Source of the DNA: Lucifuga dentata
Lineage: Eukaryota > Chordata > Actinopteri > Ophidiiformes > Bythitidae
Assembly: GCA_014773175.1 (NCBI GenBank)
Contig: VXCM01005085.1
Location: 1-64,000, forward strand
Reading direction: 5' to 3'
Length of the DNA: 64,000 bases
The position numbers and the translations under genes are program-made. Each line of letters begins with the position of its first letter. Position 1 is the first letter of the stretch. Under the pieces are notes generated by a model that was given only the letters and a program-made list of their open reading frames with translations, did not search any database and had not been told where the DNA came from. Below, in pieces: positions 1 through 11,181 of this stretch.

Positions 1-766
1 GAGTTCCACAACTCATACATATATATATATATATATATATATTTATTTATTTTTAACATTTTGAAAAACTCTTGTTTTGTGTGTTTGTGTTTGACAAAAA
101 ATACTCTGATGTATGATCTTAAATGCAAACAAAGGTGGGTTTCTTTTGGAGGGACAACAGGGCTCTTTGTTGTGGAGCTTCAGAGGAAAAAGTTTACATC
201 TGATGTATTTAACATGAAGTGAATGTTTATATTTATGGAGTAATACAAGAATACAGATAAAGGTTTATAAAACTGGTGAAAATGCTGATGTAGCATGTCT
301 GTACTTCCTGTAATGGAGCAGTGGAGCTTAAAGGTTATGAAGCTCATGACCGAAGGGTTGCTGGTTCAATCCTTGGACTGGCAGGAGAAATCAGGNAAAA
401 AAAAAAAAAAAAAAAAAAAAATTGTATGAGTCATGGAACTCAATTTCATAGTGTTTCTTTCTTTCTTAAATTTTAATCATGTTTAATGTAGGTCACATGT
501 TGACGACTGTCAAGTTTGCTCAACTCAATTTCTTGGCTGTTTCCACATAGGCTGAACTTCATTTTACATCTTAAAGTCAAATATATATTATTGAGTTTGT
601 CCTACTCAAAAATACCAGTAGTTCACCCAATTTTAAAAAATGATTGGAAAATGTTGCCTCATTTTTTTAAAGTTAAACCAAAGAAAATTTTTTACAGTGT
701 ATATATCATTTAACTTCAGACTATGATGAGTCAAACCATCTTCTTCTTTACATCTTCCTTCCACAG
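1..766 (+). other. NDNF intron, upstream part
   Basis: AT-rich intron with a (TA)n run at 17-43 and a tRNA-like SINE at about 305-421. The rest is not recognised. Confidence 0.5.
305..421 (+). mobile_element. tRNA-derived SINE with poly(A) tail
   Basis: An A-box-like part (GGAGCTTAAAGGTTATGAAGC) is followed by GGGTTGCTGGTTCAATCC with a good B box (GGTTCAATCC), then a short body and a long A run broken by one N at 396. This is the order of a tRNA-derived SINE on the + strand. The source tRNA is not identified. Confidence 0.6.
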
Positions 767-891
767 GTACTACTTTGTGGTGGAAGAAGACAACACGCCC
801 CTGTCTGTGACCGTGATTCCTTGTGACGCGCCTCTGGAGTGGAAACTCACGCTGCAGGAGCTGCCAGAGGAGGCCAGTGGAGAAGGATCAG
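767..891 (+). CDS. ndnf: NDNF penultimate coding exon
   Basis: The acceptor is CCACAG at 761-766 and the donor is G|GTAATT at 891/892. The first base completes a codon from the previous exon. Translation from 768 reads YYFVVEEDNTPLSVTVIPCD then APLEWKLTLQELPEEASGEG, closely matching human NDNF. The exon ends one base into a codon, which the last exon completes. The preceding exon is outside the window. Confidence 0.94.
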
Positions 892-1693
892 GTAATTAAT
901 GCCAGACAGCAGTGGAAAGAGGTTAATGACATGTTGTGTGTGAAAATATCACTAAACACACACATGCATACACAATTAAGCTACGCACTGATGTTAGGCT
1001 TTGTGTTTTTTTGTACGTTTTAATTAAGTCACAGTCGTGGTGTCTGGTCTGACCACTTATGATGTCTGACCTGATGGCTGTAATTTTAGAGAAGGGCTCA
1101 GCCTACGGAGTCAAAACCGTTATGTCCTTTACTTAAACTGTCGTGGTCATCCTGCTGTCTACCTGAATTCCTTCCTTCCTTCCTTCCTTCCTTCCTTCCT
1201 ACATGTGAGCATATACTTGAATGTGAATTTATGAGCGTATGTCCTTTCTTTCTTTCTTTCTTTCTTTCTGACCTAAAGTTCGGAACTACTTTACGCAGAT
1301 CTATCCACATTAGGAGCTATTTATTTCTTCCTTCCTTCCTTCTTAGATCTGTGAGCATATATTTGAATGTGAATTTATGAGCATGTGTCCTTTCTTTCTT
1401 TCTTCCTTTCTTTCTGACCTAAATTTTGAAACTACTTTACCCAGATTTACCCACATTAGGAGCTATGTAGCTCCTCATGTGACACTTCAAGTAGCTTGAA
1501 GATTATGGAAATTAGAGCTACAGTACAGTGATGTCTCTCTCAGTAATAATTATTATAATCATTGATTTTTGGAGATAGAAGAGCTTGCTGCTCCTTGTCA
1601 GTCCAGTTTTGTGTAGTTTTACATCTTCTTCAGTAGTCTTGAAAGCTTTGCTGTTGCAGTTTCAACAAGTATTTAAAAATGGAGGTTGCCCAC

Positions 1694-1755
<62 letters not shown>

Positions 1756-1896
1756 CCATCTGGAAGGTGTCCTTTCAGCACAAGAGATCAGATTCAGTCA
1801 TGCCAGATGAATAAAGCAGCGGTTCAGAGAGTACATGTGTGATGTGAGCATATATTTGAAAGTGAATTTATGAGCACGTGTGTGAGTATGGCTCTT

Positions 1897-1949
<53 letters not shown>

Positions 1950-4900
1950 GTCAGATCAAATATTACAAAAATGATTTATTGGCTAGTTACACTGTTGAAG
2001 ACATGTACCTTGCATCAAGAGAAAAGAATTTGGTGCCAGCTGGAAAGGGAGCGGTGAATTTGGACACATTTAATGCCATCGGTGGAAGTCTGACTTCACA
2101 TAGGCGGGACGACACAGTGAACTCTTAATCCCACAAAAACCTCTTCATCTCTTCCTGCCTCTGCCACTTTTTCTGCTAAATGTCTCATCTGGGAGTAGAT
2201 CTTTGAGCATTAATTTTTAGTACACTGCTGAGTACACTCTCTGGTCGACAAACATAATATTATGGTTACTTGCGCAGCTGAAGTGAGAGTTTAGCCTGAC
2301 TCTCTCATGCAGAAGCTACAAGGCGCCTCTTTGTAGCACAGCTTCCCTGGAAAGGCCGCGTGAATGGCGGCCTGTGATCTTTGGGGATGTTTGGAGTGAA
2401 AACATGGCTGGCATGTGAGGGGCAAATCGCCTGTGAGGCTCACAGAGCTTCATCGTGACCTCACCTGCATCAATTACATTTCGTTCATTTGTGGAAATTC
2501 GGTTTATAAAAAATTAATGAAAAAAGAGAGAAATGTTGTAATAGGTCCATTGGACGTGTATTAAAGGACCATAGCAGCAATCGTGCATATTTGAGTGCAA
2601 TATATAGCCTACAATCCGCATATATGTTACGTTACTGACAATCAATTTCCTAAACATAAAACCATATTTTAGTTTTCCTGTTATTTTTTTCAAATCCCCT
2701 AATCTTTCAAAATCACATGTTCAGCATTTAACACTTATGCACGATTGTAGGAGGCAAAGCCATTTTAATTTCTTGGTCTTCTCCTGGCACTATATTTCCT
2801 GGCATAGACCTATGTTTCTTCTGTGCAGCTCCATGTTGGATCGGTTACTTCGATAAAAAAAACCTAATACATATAATGGCCCAGATTCATAAAATGTAGT
2901 GGATGATTTACCGCATTGCTATACACAAATATCATCATCTGGCTCATTCATAAACACCTGTTAGTGACATATTTTAGCATTTGCCTTGAAAGAGGCGTTA
3001 CTGAGATATTTCCTTATTTGCGTGTTGCAGTAGCTATTCATAAAACAAACTGACATGCTAAAATTAAGACGTGCTTCAGTCCGGTGGTAAATTTCAGTGG
3101 TATGAAATATGGGCGACATTTAAAACTTTATTTGCCTCACATGTGTTAGTGATCAATATCTTTGATAGATAAAGTCACTCAGCTGATCAGTCAGTTTTTA
3201 AATGGTGAGTTTTATCCAATCTGAGACACATTCAGGTGCAATCTGTTCATTCATGTCACCTGCTGCAGAAGTCTGAGTTCCTCAAATGCCCCNCCCGGCC
3301 CCCCGTGCAGTGCGATTGCACTATGGAGGTTAAAATATACATTTAACTGTTATTGTAGTGTCAGTCTTTTAAAACGAGGATCTCTAAAGCAGAATGTATG
3401 TTTCATTTGCCAATTTATTGCTTTAAAACCAGATAAATCAGGATAAATGGTGGCTGATGAATATGCAGCAGCTCATTAACATGCTGATCTTCATTGGTTT
3501 TTGCCTTACAGCAGCTCTACCTTTATGTGACAGTGGTGCACTGATTATCATCGGAGAAGTTTTATGAATGAGCCTCAATTATCACGGTGCACATTAAGAC
3601 AATGCTACGCTCCTCATTGCCGTTTTTGATGAATCTGGGTCAGTGTTCGCTGTGATGGATTACATATCTCAAATGTGTTTTATGCCTCTTCAAGTTGATT
3701 TTAATAGTGTTTAATACTGGAATGAACTGAAACCAATGGCAGTCTGGGAGGTGGAGAAAAAAATCCAAAATTTATCGTTAAAGTAGAATATTTCGGGAAA
3801 TGACTGTCAGTAACTTAACATGAATTTGGATTTTACATATTGGGCTCCATTTTGCACGATTGCCAGTATGTTCCTTTAAGAGAAGAGCTCATGTTGTGCT
3901 TGTTTTATTTTCCAGGAGAGCCTGAACCTTTGGACCAGCAGAGGCAGCAGGTGACTGTAGATGAGGGGACAGAGCTCTTCAACTATAAGGGTAATGACGT
4001 GGAGTCCTATGTGGCCACCAGCACGCCATCTGGCCTCTACCAGCTGGAACTGCTGTCCACAGAGAAAGACAGCAACTTCAAGGTGTACGCCACCACCACC
4101 CCAGAGTCCGACCAGCCCTACCCAGAGCTGCCCTACGACCCTCGCGTGGACGTCACCGCATTGGGCCGTACCACGGTTACCCTTGCCTGGAAGCCTACGC
4201 CAACCAGCTCCCTGATGGGCCAGCCCGTCCAGTATTGTGTAGTAATCAACAAGGAGCACAACTTCAAAAGCATGTGTGCCGCCGAAGCTAAGATCAACGC
4301 CGATGATGCATTCATGTTGGCCCCGAAGCCCGGCAGAGATTTCAGCCCATTTGACTTTGCACACTTTGGTTTTGTTCATTCGGATGGCTTCGGTAAAGAC
4401 CGAGGCCTCACAAGTAACAAGATCTCACGGGCCTACATGGCTAAGCCCAAAGCAGCAGACATTCTGAAGGTATGCATAGGCAATAAAAACATTTTCACTG
4501 TGTCAGACCTGAAACCAGACATGCAGTACTACTTTGACGTGTTCGCCGTGAATTCAGCTACGAACACCAGCACGGCGTACGTGGGGACTTTCGCTCGCAC
4601 TAAGGAAGAAGCTCGTCAGAAGACAGTGGAGCTGAAAGACGGAAAAGTGTCGGATGTTTTCATTAAGAGAAAGGGCAGCAAGTTTCTGCGCTTCGCTCCC
4701 GTCTCTTCCCACCAGAGGGTCATCCTGTTTGTCCATGCGTGTCTGGATGCCGTGCAGGTGCAGGTGAGGCGTGACGGCAAGTTGCTGCTCTCTCAAAATG
4801 TAGAGGGCGTGCGGCAGTTCCAGCTGCGGGGGAAGCCAAAGGCCAAGTACCTGATCCGTTTGCGAGGCAGTAGGAAAGGCGCCTCCACCCTGAAGGTGCT

Positions 4901-5309
4901 CACCACCACACGCCCCAGCAGCAAGCAGCCGTTCCCCTCACTTCCTGAGGACACGCGCATCAAGGCCTTTGACAAACTGCGCACCTGCGCCTCCGTCACC
5001 GTGGCCTGGCTGGGCACGCAGGACCGCAACAAGTACTGCATTTACCGCAAAGAGGTGGCCGACAATTACGGCGAGGAGCAGCGGCGCCGTGAACAAAACC
5101 AGTGCGCCGGTCCAGAGAGCCGCAGGAAGTCCGAAAAGGTCCTGTGCAAGTATTTCCACAGTCCGAACCTGCAGAAAGCGGTGACCACAGAGACCATCAC
5201 GGGTCTGGAGGCGGGAAAGACGTACCTGCTGGACGTTTATGTGGTGGGACACAGCGGCCACTCAGTGAGATACCAGAGCAAACTGGTGAAAACAAGGAAG
5301 TACTGCTAA
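767..5309 (+). CDS. ndnf: NDNF, neuron-derived neurotrophic factor, 3' part (join 767-891, 3916-5309)
   Basis: Two exons join in frame to give the C-terminal 505 or so residues of NDNF, a secreted glycoprotein with fibronectin-III-like repeats that supports neuron survival, migration and endothelial responses. I recognise the family from VVEEDNTPLSVTV, STEKDSNFKVYATTTPESD, QYCVVINKEHNFKSMC, GNKNIFTVSDLKPD, CLDAVQVQVRRDGKLLLSQ and the C-terminal end SKLVKTRKYC. Human NDNF is 568 residues, so about 60 N-terminal residues, including the signal peptide, lie upstream of the window. An N-glycosylation sequon (NTS) is encoded at 4563. No frameshift or early stop is seen. PRDM5 follows about 16 kb downstream in the same orientation. 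That the protein is secreted and neurotrophic is family knowledge; the sequence shown here contains no signal peptide. Confidence 0.96.
1168..1880. repeat. Microsatellite-rich block with three copies of a local repeat
   Basis: (TTCC)n at 1168-1200 and (TTTC)n runs at 1246-1269, 1391-1425 and 1694-1755. A unit beginning GTGAGCATATACTTGAATG and ending ACATTAGGAGCTAT occurs at 1204-1320 and again at 1351-1466. Its first part recurs at 1844-1880. Confidence 0.85.
1901..1945. repeat. (TG)n microsatellite
   Basis: Near-perfect TG run of about 45 bases in the last NDNF intron. Confidence 0.95.
1946..2560. other. NDNF intron, no recognised feature
   Basis: Mixed-composition sequence without clear repeats. 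The part at about 2270-2470 is less AT-rich than its surroundings and is the best place in this intron to look for a conserved element. No exon is supported. Confidence 0.4.
2561..3879 (+). mobile_element. TTAA transposon, subfamily B, interrupted by a nested element
   Basis: Starts TTAAAGGACCATAG and ends at TTAA 3876-3879, with the long inverted ends of the family (GTTACTGACAATC near the left end, its complement near the right). The internal body matches other B copies (CAAATCCCCTAATCTTTCAA). About 766 bp of unrelated inverted-repeat DNA interrupts it at 2877-3642. The right end is 36 bp before the NDNF last exon. Confidence 0.8.
2877..3642. mobile_element. Nested DNA transposon with TGRCCCAGATTCAT ends
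   Basis: The left end TGGCCCAGATTCATAAAA and the right end TTTTTGATGAATCTGGGTCA are inverted copies. The element splits the B-subfamily body, which continues as GCTGTGATGGATTAC after it. No open transposase frame is seen, so it is nonautonomous. Superfamily not assigned. A single N lies at 3293. Confidence 0.65.
3916..5309 (+). CDS. ndnf: NDNF last coding exon
   Basis: The acceptor is TTATTTTCCAG ending at 3915; the exon opens with codons for EPEPLDQQ and stops with TAA at 5307-5309. It encodes about 463 residues, most of the protein, as expected for the large last exon of NDNF. Both Fn3-like regions are here. The open frame extends upstream to 3840, but 3840-3915 is intron and the ATG at 3840 is not a start. 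The end of a TTAA transposon lies only 36 bp before this exon. Confidence 0.96.
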
Positions 5310-5323
5310 ATGACTCTGCAAAG

Positions 5324-5329
5324 AATAAA
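5324..5329 (+). terminator. Possible NDNF polyadenylation signal AATAAA
   Basis: A canonical AATAAA lies 15 bases after the stop codon in AT-rich sequence. If used, the 3' UTR would be unusually short. Longer UTRs ending further downstream cannot be excluded from sequence alone. Confidence 0.35.
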
Positions 5330-7640
5330 TCTATTATAAATATATATATTAAATAAGTTTATTTAACTCTAAGTGATATTCTACTAAGGAGTGTATACAG
5401 ACTTAGTCGCACAGATGATGGGCCTGTGGCAGCGACTGAACTGTTTGTAGAGAGAGATATCAACCTGTATATTTATGTTTACATTCGTGCGGCGCGTTGT
5501 GAGAGCCGCTGCGTTACCAGGTCGGCCGTCTCCACATCCTTTTGCCATTGGGGAGACGGAACTTCCAGGAAGATCATTTTTTAATCTCGTATGTTTTTTT
5601 TTTTTTTTTTNTTTTTTTTTTTTTTTTGTTGCTGCATGACATTTGCTTACGTCTGTCATATTTGTTCGTTCCTTCAGTTTGACCTCATGTCGACCAGGAG
5701 GAGATAGGCTACAGGAGCCGCTTTGTATAGGTCTCTCACTGTGTATCCAAGTGCAAGTTTTAGGAGGAATTTAAATTATTTTATACTTTTTTTGTCTCTT
5801 TTTTTTATTGTCTTTTTATCAATGACAATAATAACTGTTATGAGGAAATTCCCATTTTATGAGGAAATTGTCGTAGACATTCCCTTATGTATCTCAGCCA
5901 GTGTTTGCTCTAGAGCCCATCTGTAAATGTGTTCTGTGCTGGAGTTGCGTGTGGTGTGTGCGTGCGTGTGTGTGTGTGTTATCACTGTATCGCTGTGTGT
6001 GTGTCACATGTACAGAGTTGTCCTGCCAATATTCATGTACATAAACACTAAATATAGAACGAGTAATCCCTGTGTCACCCTCGGTGTCGTGTTCTTTTGC
6101 CAGGCAGTTGACAATCGTGGCTGCGAGATGAAAGAAACGCTGCAGCTTCAGAGGCTTAAATTCTGCTCGTATAAGCAGAACTCGATACTTGGAGTGATTT
6201 GAAATAATAACTTGATCTCAGAAATGATTTGTGAGTCACAAATTATTACATTTTTCAAAGCTCTATTGAAACGTAGTCCCTCTTTGATGCTATCAGTGTC
6301 TGAAGAGTATATTCTCATAGCTATAAATCTGCATGTTTCCATGTTTATGAGTGCATTTGAAGACTTCATTTGCCAAAAGAGAATTTTAAAAATGATCAAA
6401 CTCTGCAAATTATATTTTGTTAATTTATTACTATTTTTTTGTTCTCTGCCTCCTGTTTGAGAACAGTAATATCTCCAAAAAATTTTCATAAAACCCCTCT
6501 CACACATAAAACTTAGTGTAGAAATATAAGCAGGAAGTGTGTTTTGTTTGATCACAGCTCTTAAAATCCATCTGTTTAACAGGGTTCCATTCTAATCTCT
6601 GATTCTGACACAGATTTTCTGATCAGCTCTGTAATGGACTTCAAATGTGGCTACATGAAATGCTATTGATCAGAAAAATTTGCAATTCATACATGCCAGA
6701 CATGAAAATCTATGATGGTATAAAAGATCTAATAAAAATCAGATGTCTAATTTGAGATTCAAGTATCCAAAATGCTAAAATAGTGTAACTCTTACAAATG
6801 ACATAGTTTTATATTTATATCCTAGAATAATTTTGCTGTGTTTAAGGCTTTCTGGGATCTATTCTGCTGTAGTTTAAGCAAGGGCGTGCTTTGGATTTAA
6901 CACTGGTGGGAACATTTTATTTGCTTTTCCTATAGTCTGCTTCCTGATTAACTACTTGACTGTGTTTCCTGCAGGTACAATGATGAACTGGTGCGTGATA
7001 GAGATAAAGTAAGAATCCAAAATGAACTTTAACTATTACAGCATTGCAACAATAAACCTCCTTTTAGTTGTAACTAAACAAGATAGGAACTGTATATATA
7101 ATGTATGTATTATTGCTTAAAGATAGATTCATATTTGGGCATTGCTGCGGCTCTGTAATGAATGAATGAATCATTTTATTAGCTGCAGGAAACTCTCGAG
7201 TCAGAATTATTTCAAATTAGCTTCTAAAATGGTTTACAGTAGTTATTACAGTAGCATCACCAGGTCTTCCTGACCAAGTACAAGCAACCGTTTTCCATGC
7301 ATCCACTCAAATATAAGGAGTTATAACAGCTCAAATATAGTTTTATAAGCAAAAATGTTTACAAAGCTGGTTTTAGTATGTTGGTGGGGTGGTTCTTGTC
7401 ATAGAAAAAAGGTCTATGCCAACAAGTGAAAGTATTTTAAATCTACATACTATCTATACAACCAACCTTAGCTCACCTACATTTTTTCAAGGACTACACT
7501 TTATAGTGTCTAACCATGGTAGATGCACTTCCACTTACAAAGCTGTATTAATGGCGCAGTCATATTGAATACACACATGGAAATAGAAAAAAACGTGTTA
7601 ATTGTTTCATTGCAAAGTTGTAGCATTTCATATTTGATGG
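5330..7640. other. Intergenic DNA after NDNF
   Basis: No gene supported. Holds a T run with one N (5591-5627) and a TG-rich stretch near 5960-6005. A 34-base exon-like segment with good splice sites is at 6975-7008. Part of 5330-5400 may be NDNF 3' UTR. Confidence 0.4.
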
Positions 7641-7643
7641 ATT

Positions 7644-8292
7644 TAAATACCACCCATTTTGCATGTTTGAGCCTAATATATTCAATTTTCATACAAGTAA
7701 GGTTACTGACAATNACCCATTTTGCATGTTTGAGCCTAATATATTCAATTTTCATACAAGTAAGGTTACTGACAATCATTCCCCAAAGGATAAAACTGTA
7801 TTTGAGTTTTCCTGATATCTTGCAAAATCTCTTAATTTTTCAAAATCAAATATTCAAGTGATACACCCACCGTAAAAATCCATGTTTCGCCTGCTAATAG
7901 TTACGCAAAATTATGAAGTCACAGTCGTTTAAATTTTTCGACAAACGCAGGTCTTCTTTTGGGACTATATTCCCCAGTGGAGACATACATTCACTCCATG
8001 GTTTTTATTGTGTTTAAACACTAAAATTCCAAAACTTCAAAAAAACCCTGAATATACGTCTTGTTCATGATAATGGATTACCTATCCCAAGGACGTTTCA
8101 ATTATCAACAAGTTGATTTTAATAGCGTACCAGAATGAACTTAAACCAATGGTGGTCTGGAAAGTAGGAAAGTTTTTGTTAAACTCACCATTCCAGTAGT
8201 ATGCTTTGGGAAATGATTGTCAGTAATGTTACGTGTATGAAAATGTAATATATTAGGCTCAAACATGCAAAATGGACAGTATGGTCCTTTAA
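7644..8292 (+). mobile_element. TTAA transposon, subfamily A
   Basis: Typical A-family TIR (CATTTTGCATGTTTGAGCCT) and body, ending ATGGTCCTTTAA at 8292. The left tip has lost several bases. It contains a false 62-bp duplication around the N at 7714. Confidence 0.8.
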
Positions 8293-9041
8293 GGAGCAAA
8301 CATCTGAGGAACATCTAACATAAAACAAACTTTACCCTATAAAAACTTTGGTGGGAACAATTCAGAAGCACCTTGACATTGGTAGGGGACGTACCTAAAT
8401 CTATGCTTGAGATTAAGCAAAAAAAAAAAAAAAAAAAAAAGCAAAGATATTGATTTTTTTTATATTATTTTTATATTGTTTTTTAATATTTCTCTATTGA
8501 AAATGTCATCACAATGGCTCCAAACTTAGAGCATTGGGTGACTTGCAAAACTATTTAACCATTAGACACAGTTAACCACAAAGAAGCAAAGAGAAAAACC
8601 AGAGACACATCAGCGCACATATCCACACGTTCCAATTAAGAACAGTCTCAGGTGAACGGAAAGGTTTTCTCTGTTGTGGCCAAGACACACAGCTGGTCCT
8701 TGTGAATTGCCATGTTTCCATCACGACCCTGATTCTGAGTAGCTACACTCCGATTCGCCGCCACAACTCACTGTCAATCAAGCGATCCCGGCCAGAGGAA
8801 ATGCAGGGAAGCTCCACCTGGCTTCCATTAACCTGCTGTTGCCCTGGAATAATGTGGGGGAGCTTCCAGGAGGAGCTGTGGGAGCGTCACAGATATCCCT
8901 GTAAACTGCCACTAATAAAACTGGCTGGCAGGGACGAAGCTGCTCAGATGTTCCTCTGCATCTGTGAATCTGTGATCTGCTCTGAAGTTTGCTGGCTTCA
9001 TCAAGGAAACTAAGAACCTTCTGTTTTCTGGTCACTCAAGG
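8293..9041. other. Intergenic DNA with an unexplained moderately GC-rich block
   Basis: A-run at 8420-8440. The part from about 8640 to 9000 is richer in GC than its surroundings, has no repeat signature and no convincing gene, and is a candidate conserved non-coding element. Confidence 0.35.
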
Positions 9042-9076
9042 TGACTGACTCCACTTAGAGTTGCTTTTAATTAACA

Positions 9077-9808
9077 TTAAAGGACCATACCAACCATTTT
9101 GCATGTTTGAGCAAATATATTCAATTTTCATACACTTTACATTACTGACAATCATTTCCCAAGGGATAAAACCATATTTCAGCTTTCCTGATATTTTGCA
9201 AAATCNATTACTGACAATCATTTCCCAAGGGATAAAACCATATTTCAGCTTTCCTGATATTTTGCAAAATCTTCTAGTCTTTCAAAATCAAATATTCAAG
9301 TGAAACACCACCTTAAAAATCGATGTTTCGCCTGCTAATAGTTACACAAAATTATGAAGTCATGGTCATTAATTTTTTTTTTTTTGATAAATGCAAGTCT
9401 TCTTTTGGGACTATTTTCAGATAACTCCGCTCTTTTTATTGTGCTTAAATGCTAAAATTATGAAACTTTGAAAAAAACCTGAATATATGTCTTGTTCACG
9501 ATGATGGATTACCTATCCCAAGAACATTTCAAGTATCAACAAGTTGATTTTAATAGCGTACCAGAATGGTGGAGTAATCACAGCAGAGCACGGAAGACCT
9601 GGCTTTCATTCCTGCTTGGGGCTCGTCTTGCATCCAGAATGAGCTGAAACCAGTGGTGGTCTGGAAGATAGGAAAAACATTTTTAATTTACCATTCCAGT
9701 AGTATGCGTTGAGAAATGATTGTCATAATGATTGTCGAAATGATTTACGTGTACGAAAATTGAATATATTAGGCTCAAACATGCAAAATGGATGGTATGG
9801 TCCTTTAA
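9077..9808 (+). mobile_element. TTAA transposon, subfamily A, with a 65-bp insertion
   Basis: Ends TTAAAGGACC and GGTCCTTTAA with the usual inverted ends. Contains a false 65-bp duplication around the N at 9206 and a real 65-bp insertion at 9569-9633 flanked by the 8-bp repeat CCAGAATG. A related unoccupied site exists at about 11768. Confidence 0.85.
9569..9633. mobile_element. 65-bp insertion with 8-bp target duplication
   Basis: Begins GTGGAGTAATCACAGCAGAG and ends GCTCGTCTTGCAT. CCAGAATG occurs at 9561-9568 and 9634-9641, while intact A copies have it once. A second copy lies at 10292-10356. It may be a tRNA-like or short SINE piece; the class is not certain. Confidence 0.6.
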
Positions 9809-9953
9809 TTAATATTATACAGATTTTCATATTCGTATTTCATTTTGAGGCCTTTTTTGAAACTTCCAAGTGCTTTAATGTGTAAAACCCTTGATCCTCT
9901 TCCACTCCACCTTGCTGCAGTAGCACTGTGCCCATTGAGTGAAAACAAGCTGT

Positions 9954-10013
9954 TTAAAGGACCACACCGATGATTTTCCATGTTTAAGCCCAATAAATAC
10001 TACCTGCAAAATA
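9954..10013 (+). mobile_element. TTAA transposon, subfamily C, left-end fragment
   Basis: TTAAAGGACCACACCGATGA followed by TGTTTAAGCCCAATAAATAC, matching the start of the complete C copy at 11940. The rest of the element is missing. Confidence 0.65.
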
Positions 10014-10291
10014 CCTCTTTTTTGAGGATGGAAAAAAAGTAAAGACACTTCTGTTTTTCCAACATGCTTCAGGGTCTCTCTTCACAGGCATCACACACAA
10101 ACACACATGCAAACATATATATACATATATACAGAGAAACCCCTGTCCAAGAGCTAACCATCTGCAGCACTGCCTATGTTTATCTTCTGCGCGGTAATGA
10201 GGACAGCGCTTTGATGCATGAGTTTTGTATATATGAGTGTATATGGAGCAGGGTAAGGAGTGGAGACAGACATCTAGTACTCTGGTAAGTG

Positions 10292-10356
10292 GTGGAGTAA
10301 CCACAGCAGAGCACAGAAGACCTGGCTTTCATTCCCACTCAGGGCTCGTCTTGCAT
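10292..10356. repeat. Second copy of the 65-bp insertion element
   Basis: GTGGAGTAACCACAGCAGAG to GGCTCGTCTTGCAT, a few differences from 9569-9633. No clear target duplication here. Confidence 0.6.
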
Positions 10357-10581
10357 CCAGATACTGATGTTGGGCGTTTCGCTGGCATGAGCTGTCATTT
10401 AAAACCAGCGTAAGTAAAAGACGATAACAAAACTCAGCTGAACGGTGATGCAAATGTTTACATGCACACTGTACAGTACTCTGGTTTTTGTATGGAGAAA
10501 GGGGAAAAATGCAAAGTAAGACATGTACATGTATGTAATTACTAGGATTCCATTCATTGTTGCGTATACTTGGCTTGTTGC

Positions 10582-11181
10582 TTAAAGGACCATGCCAACC
10601 ATTTTGCACGTTTGAGCCTAATATATTCAATTTTCATACATGTAAGGTTGCTGACAGCCATTTCCCAAAGGATAAAACCATCTTTCAGACTTTCTGATAG
10701 TTTACAAAATCTCTTAATCTTTCAAAATCAAATAATCATGCCATACACCCACCTTAAAAATCGATGTTTCGCCTGCTAATAGTTATGCAAAATTATGAAG
10801 TCACAGTCATTTAAATTTTTCAATAAACTCAGGTCTTCTTTTGGGACTATATTCCAAAGGTAGAGACATATATTCACTCCATGTTTTTTATTATGCTAAA
10901 CGCTAAAATTATGAAACTTCAAAAACACCTGAATATACGTCTTGTTTGTGATGATGGATTACCTATCCCAAGAACGTTTCAAGTATCAACAAATTGATTT
11001 TAATAGAGTACCAGAATGAGCTGAAACCAATGGTGGTCTGGAAGGTAAGAATTTTTTTTTTTTTTAATTCACTGCTCCAGTAGTATGCTTTGGGAAATGA
11101 TTGTCAGTAACATTACACGTATGAAAATTTACTGTAATATATTAGGCTCAAACATGCAGAATGGATGGTATGGTCCTTTTA
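10582..11181 (+). mobile_element. TTAA transposon, subfamily A
   Basis: About 600 bp from TTAAAGGACCATGCC to GGTATGGTCCTTTTA, with the last TTAA mutated. Body and inverted ends match the other A copies. Confidence 0.85.

Noticed and set aside
3840..3915. ATG-led extension upstream of the NDNF last exon
   Set aside because: These bases are intron and partly transposon; the exon joins 767-891 in frame with a good acceptor at 3915.
3876..4379. 167-residue open frame on the - strand under NDNF
   Set aside because: It lies opposite the NDNF last exon and follows its codon pattern; no family motif is seen.
6148..6555. 135-residue open frame on the - strand
   Set aside because: AT-rich, no recognisable motif, and no splice or promoter context; AT-rich chance frame.
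7652..7776. Apparent tandem duplication in a transposon
   Set aside because: Exact copies on either side of a single N; treated as unmerged contig overlap.
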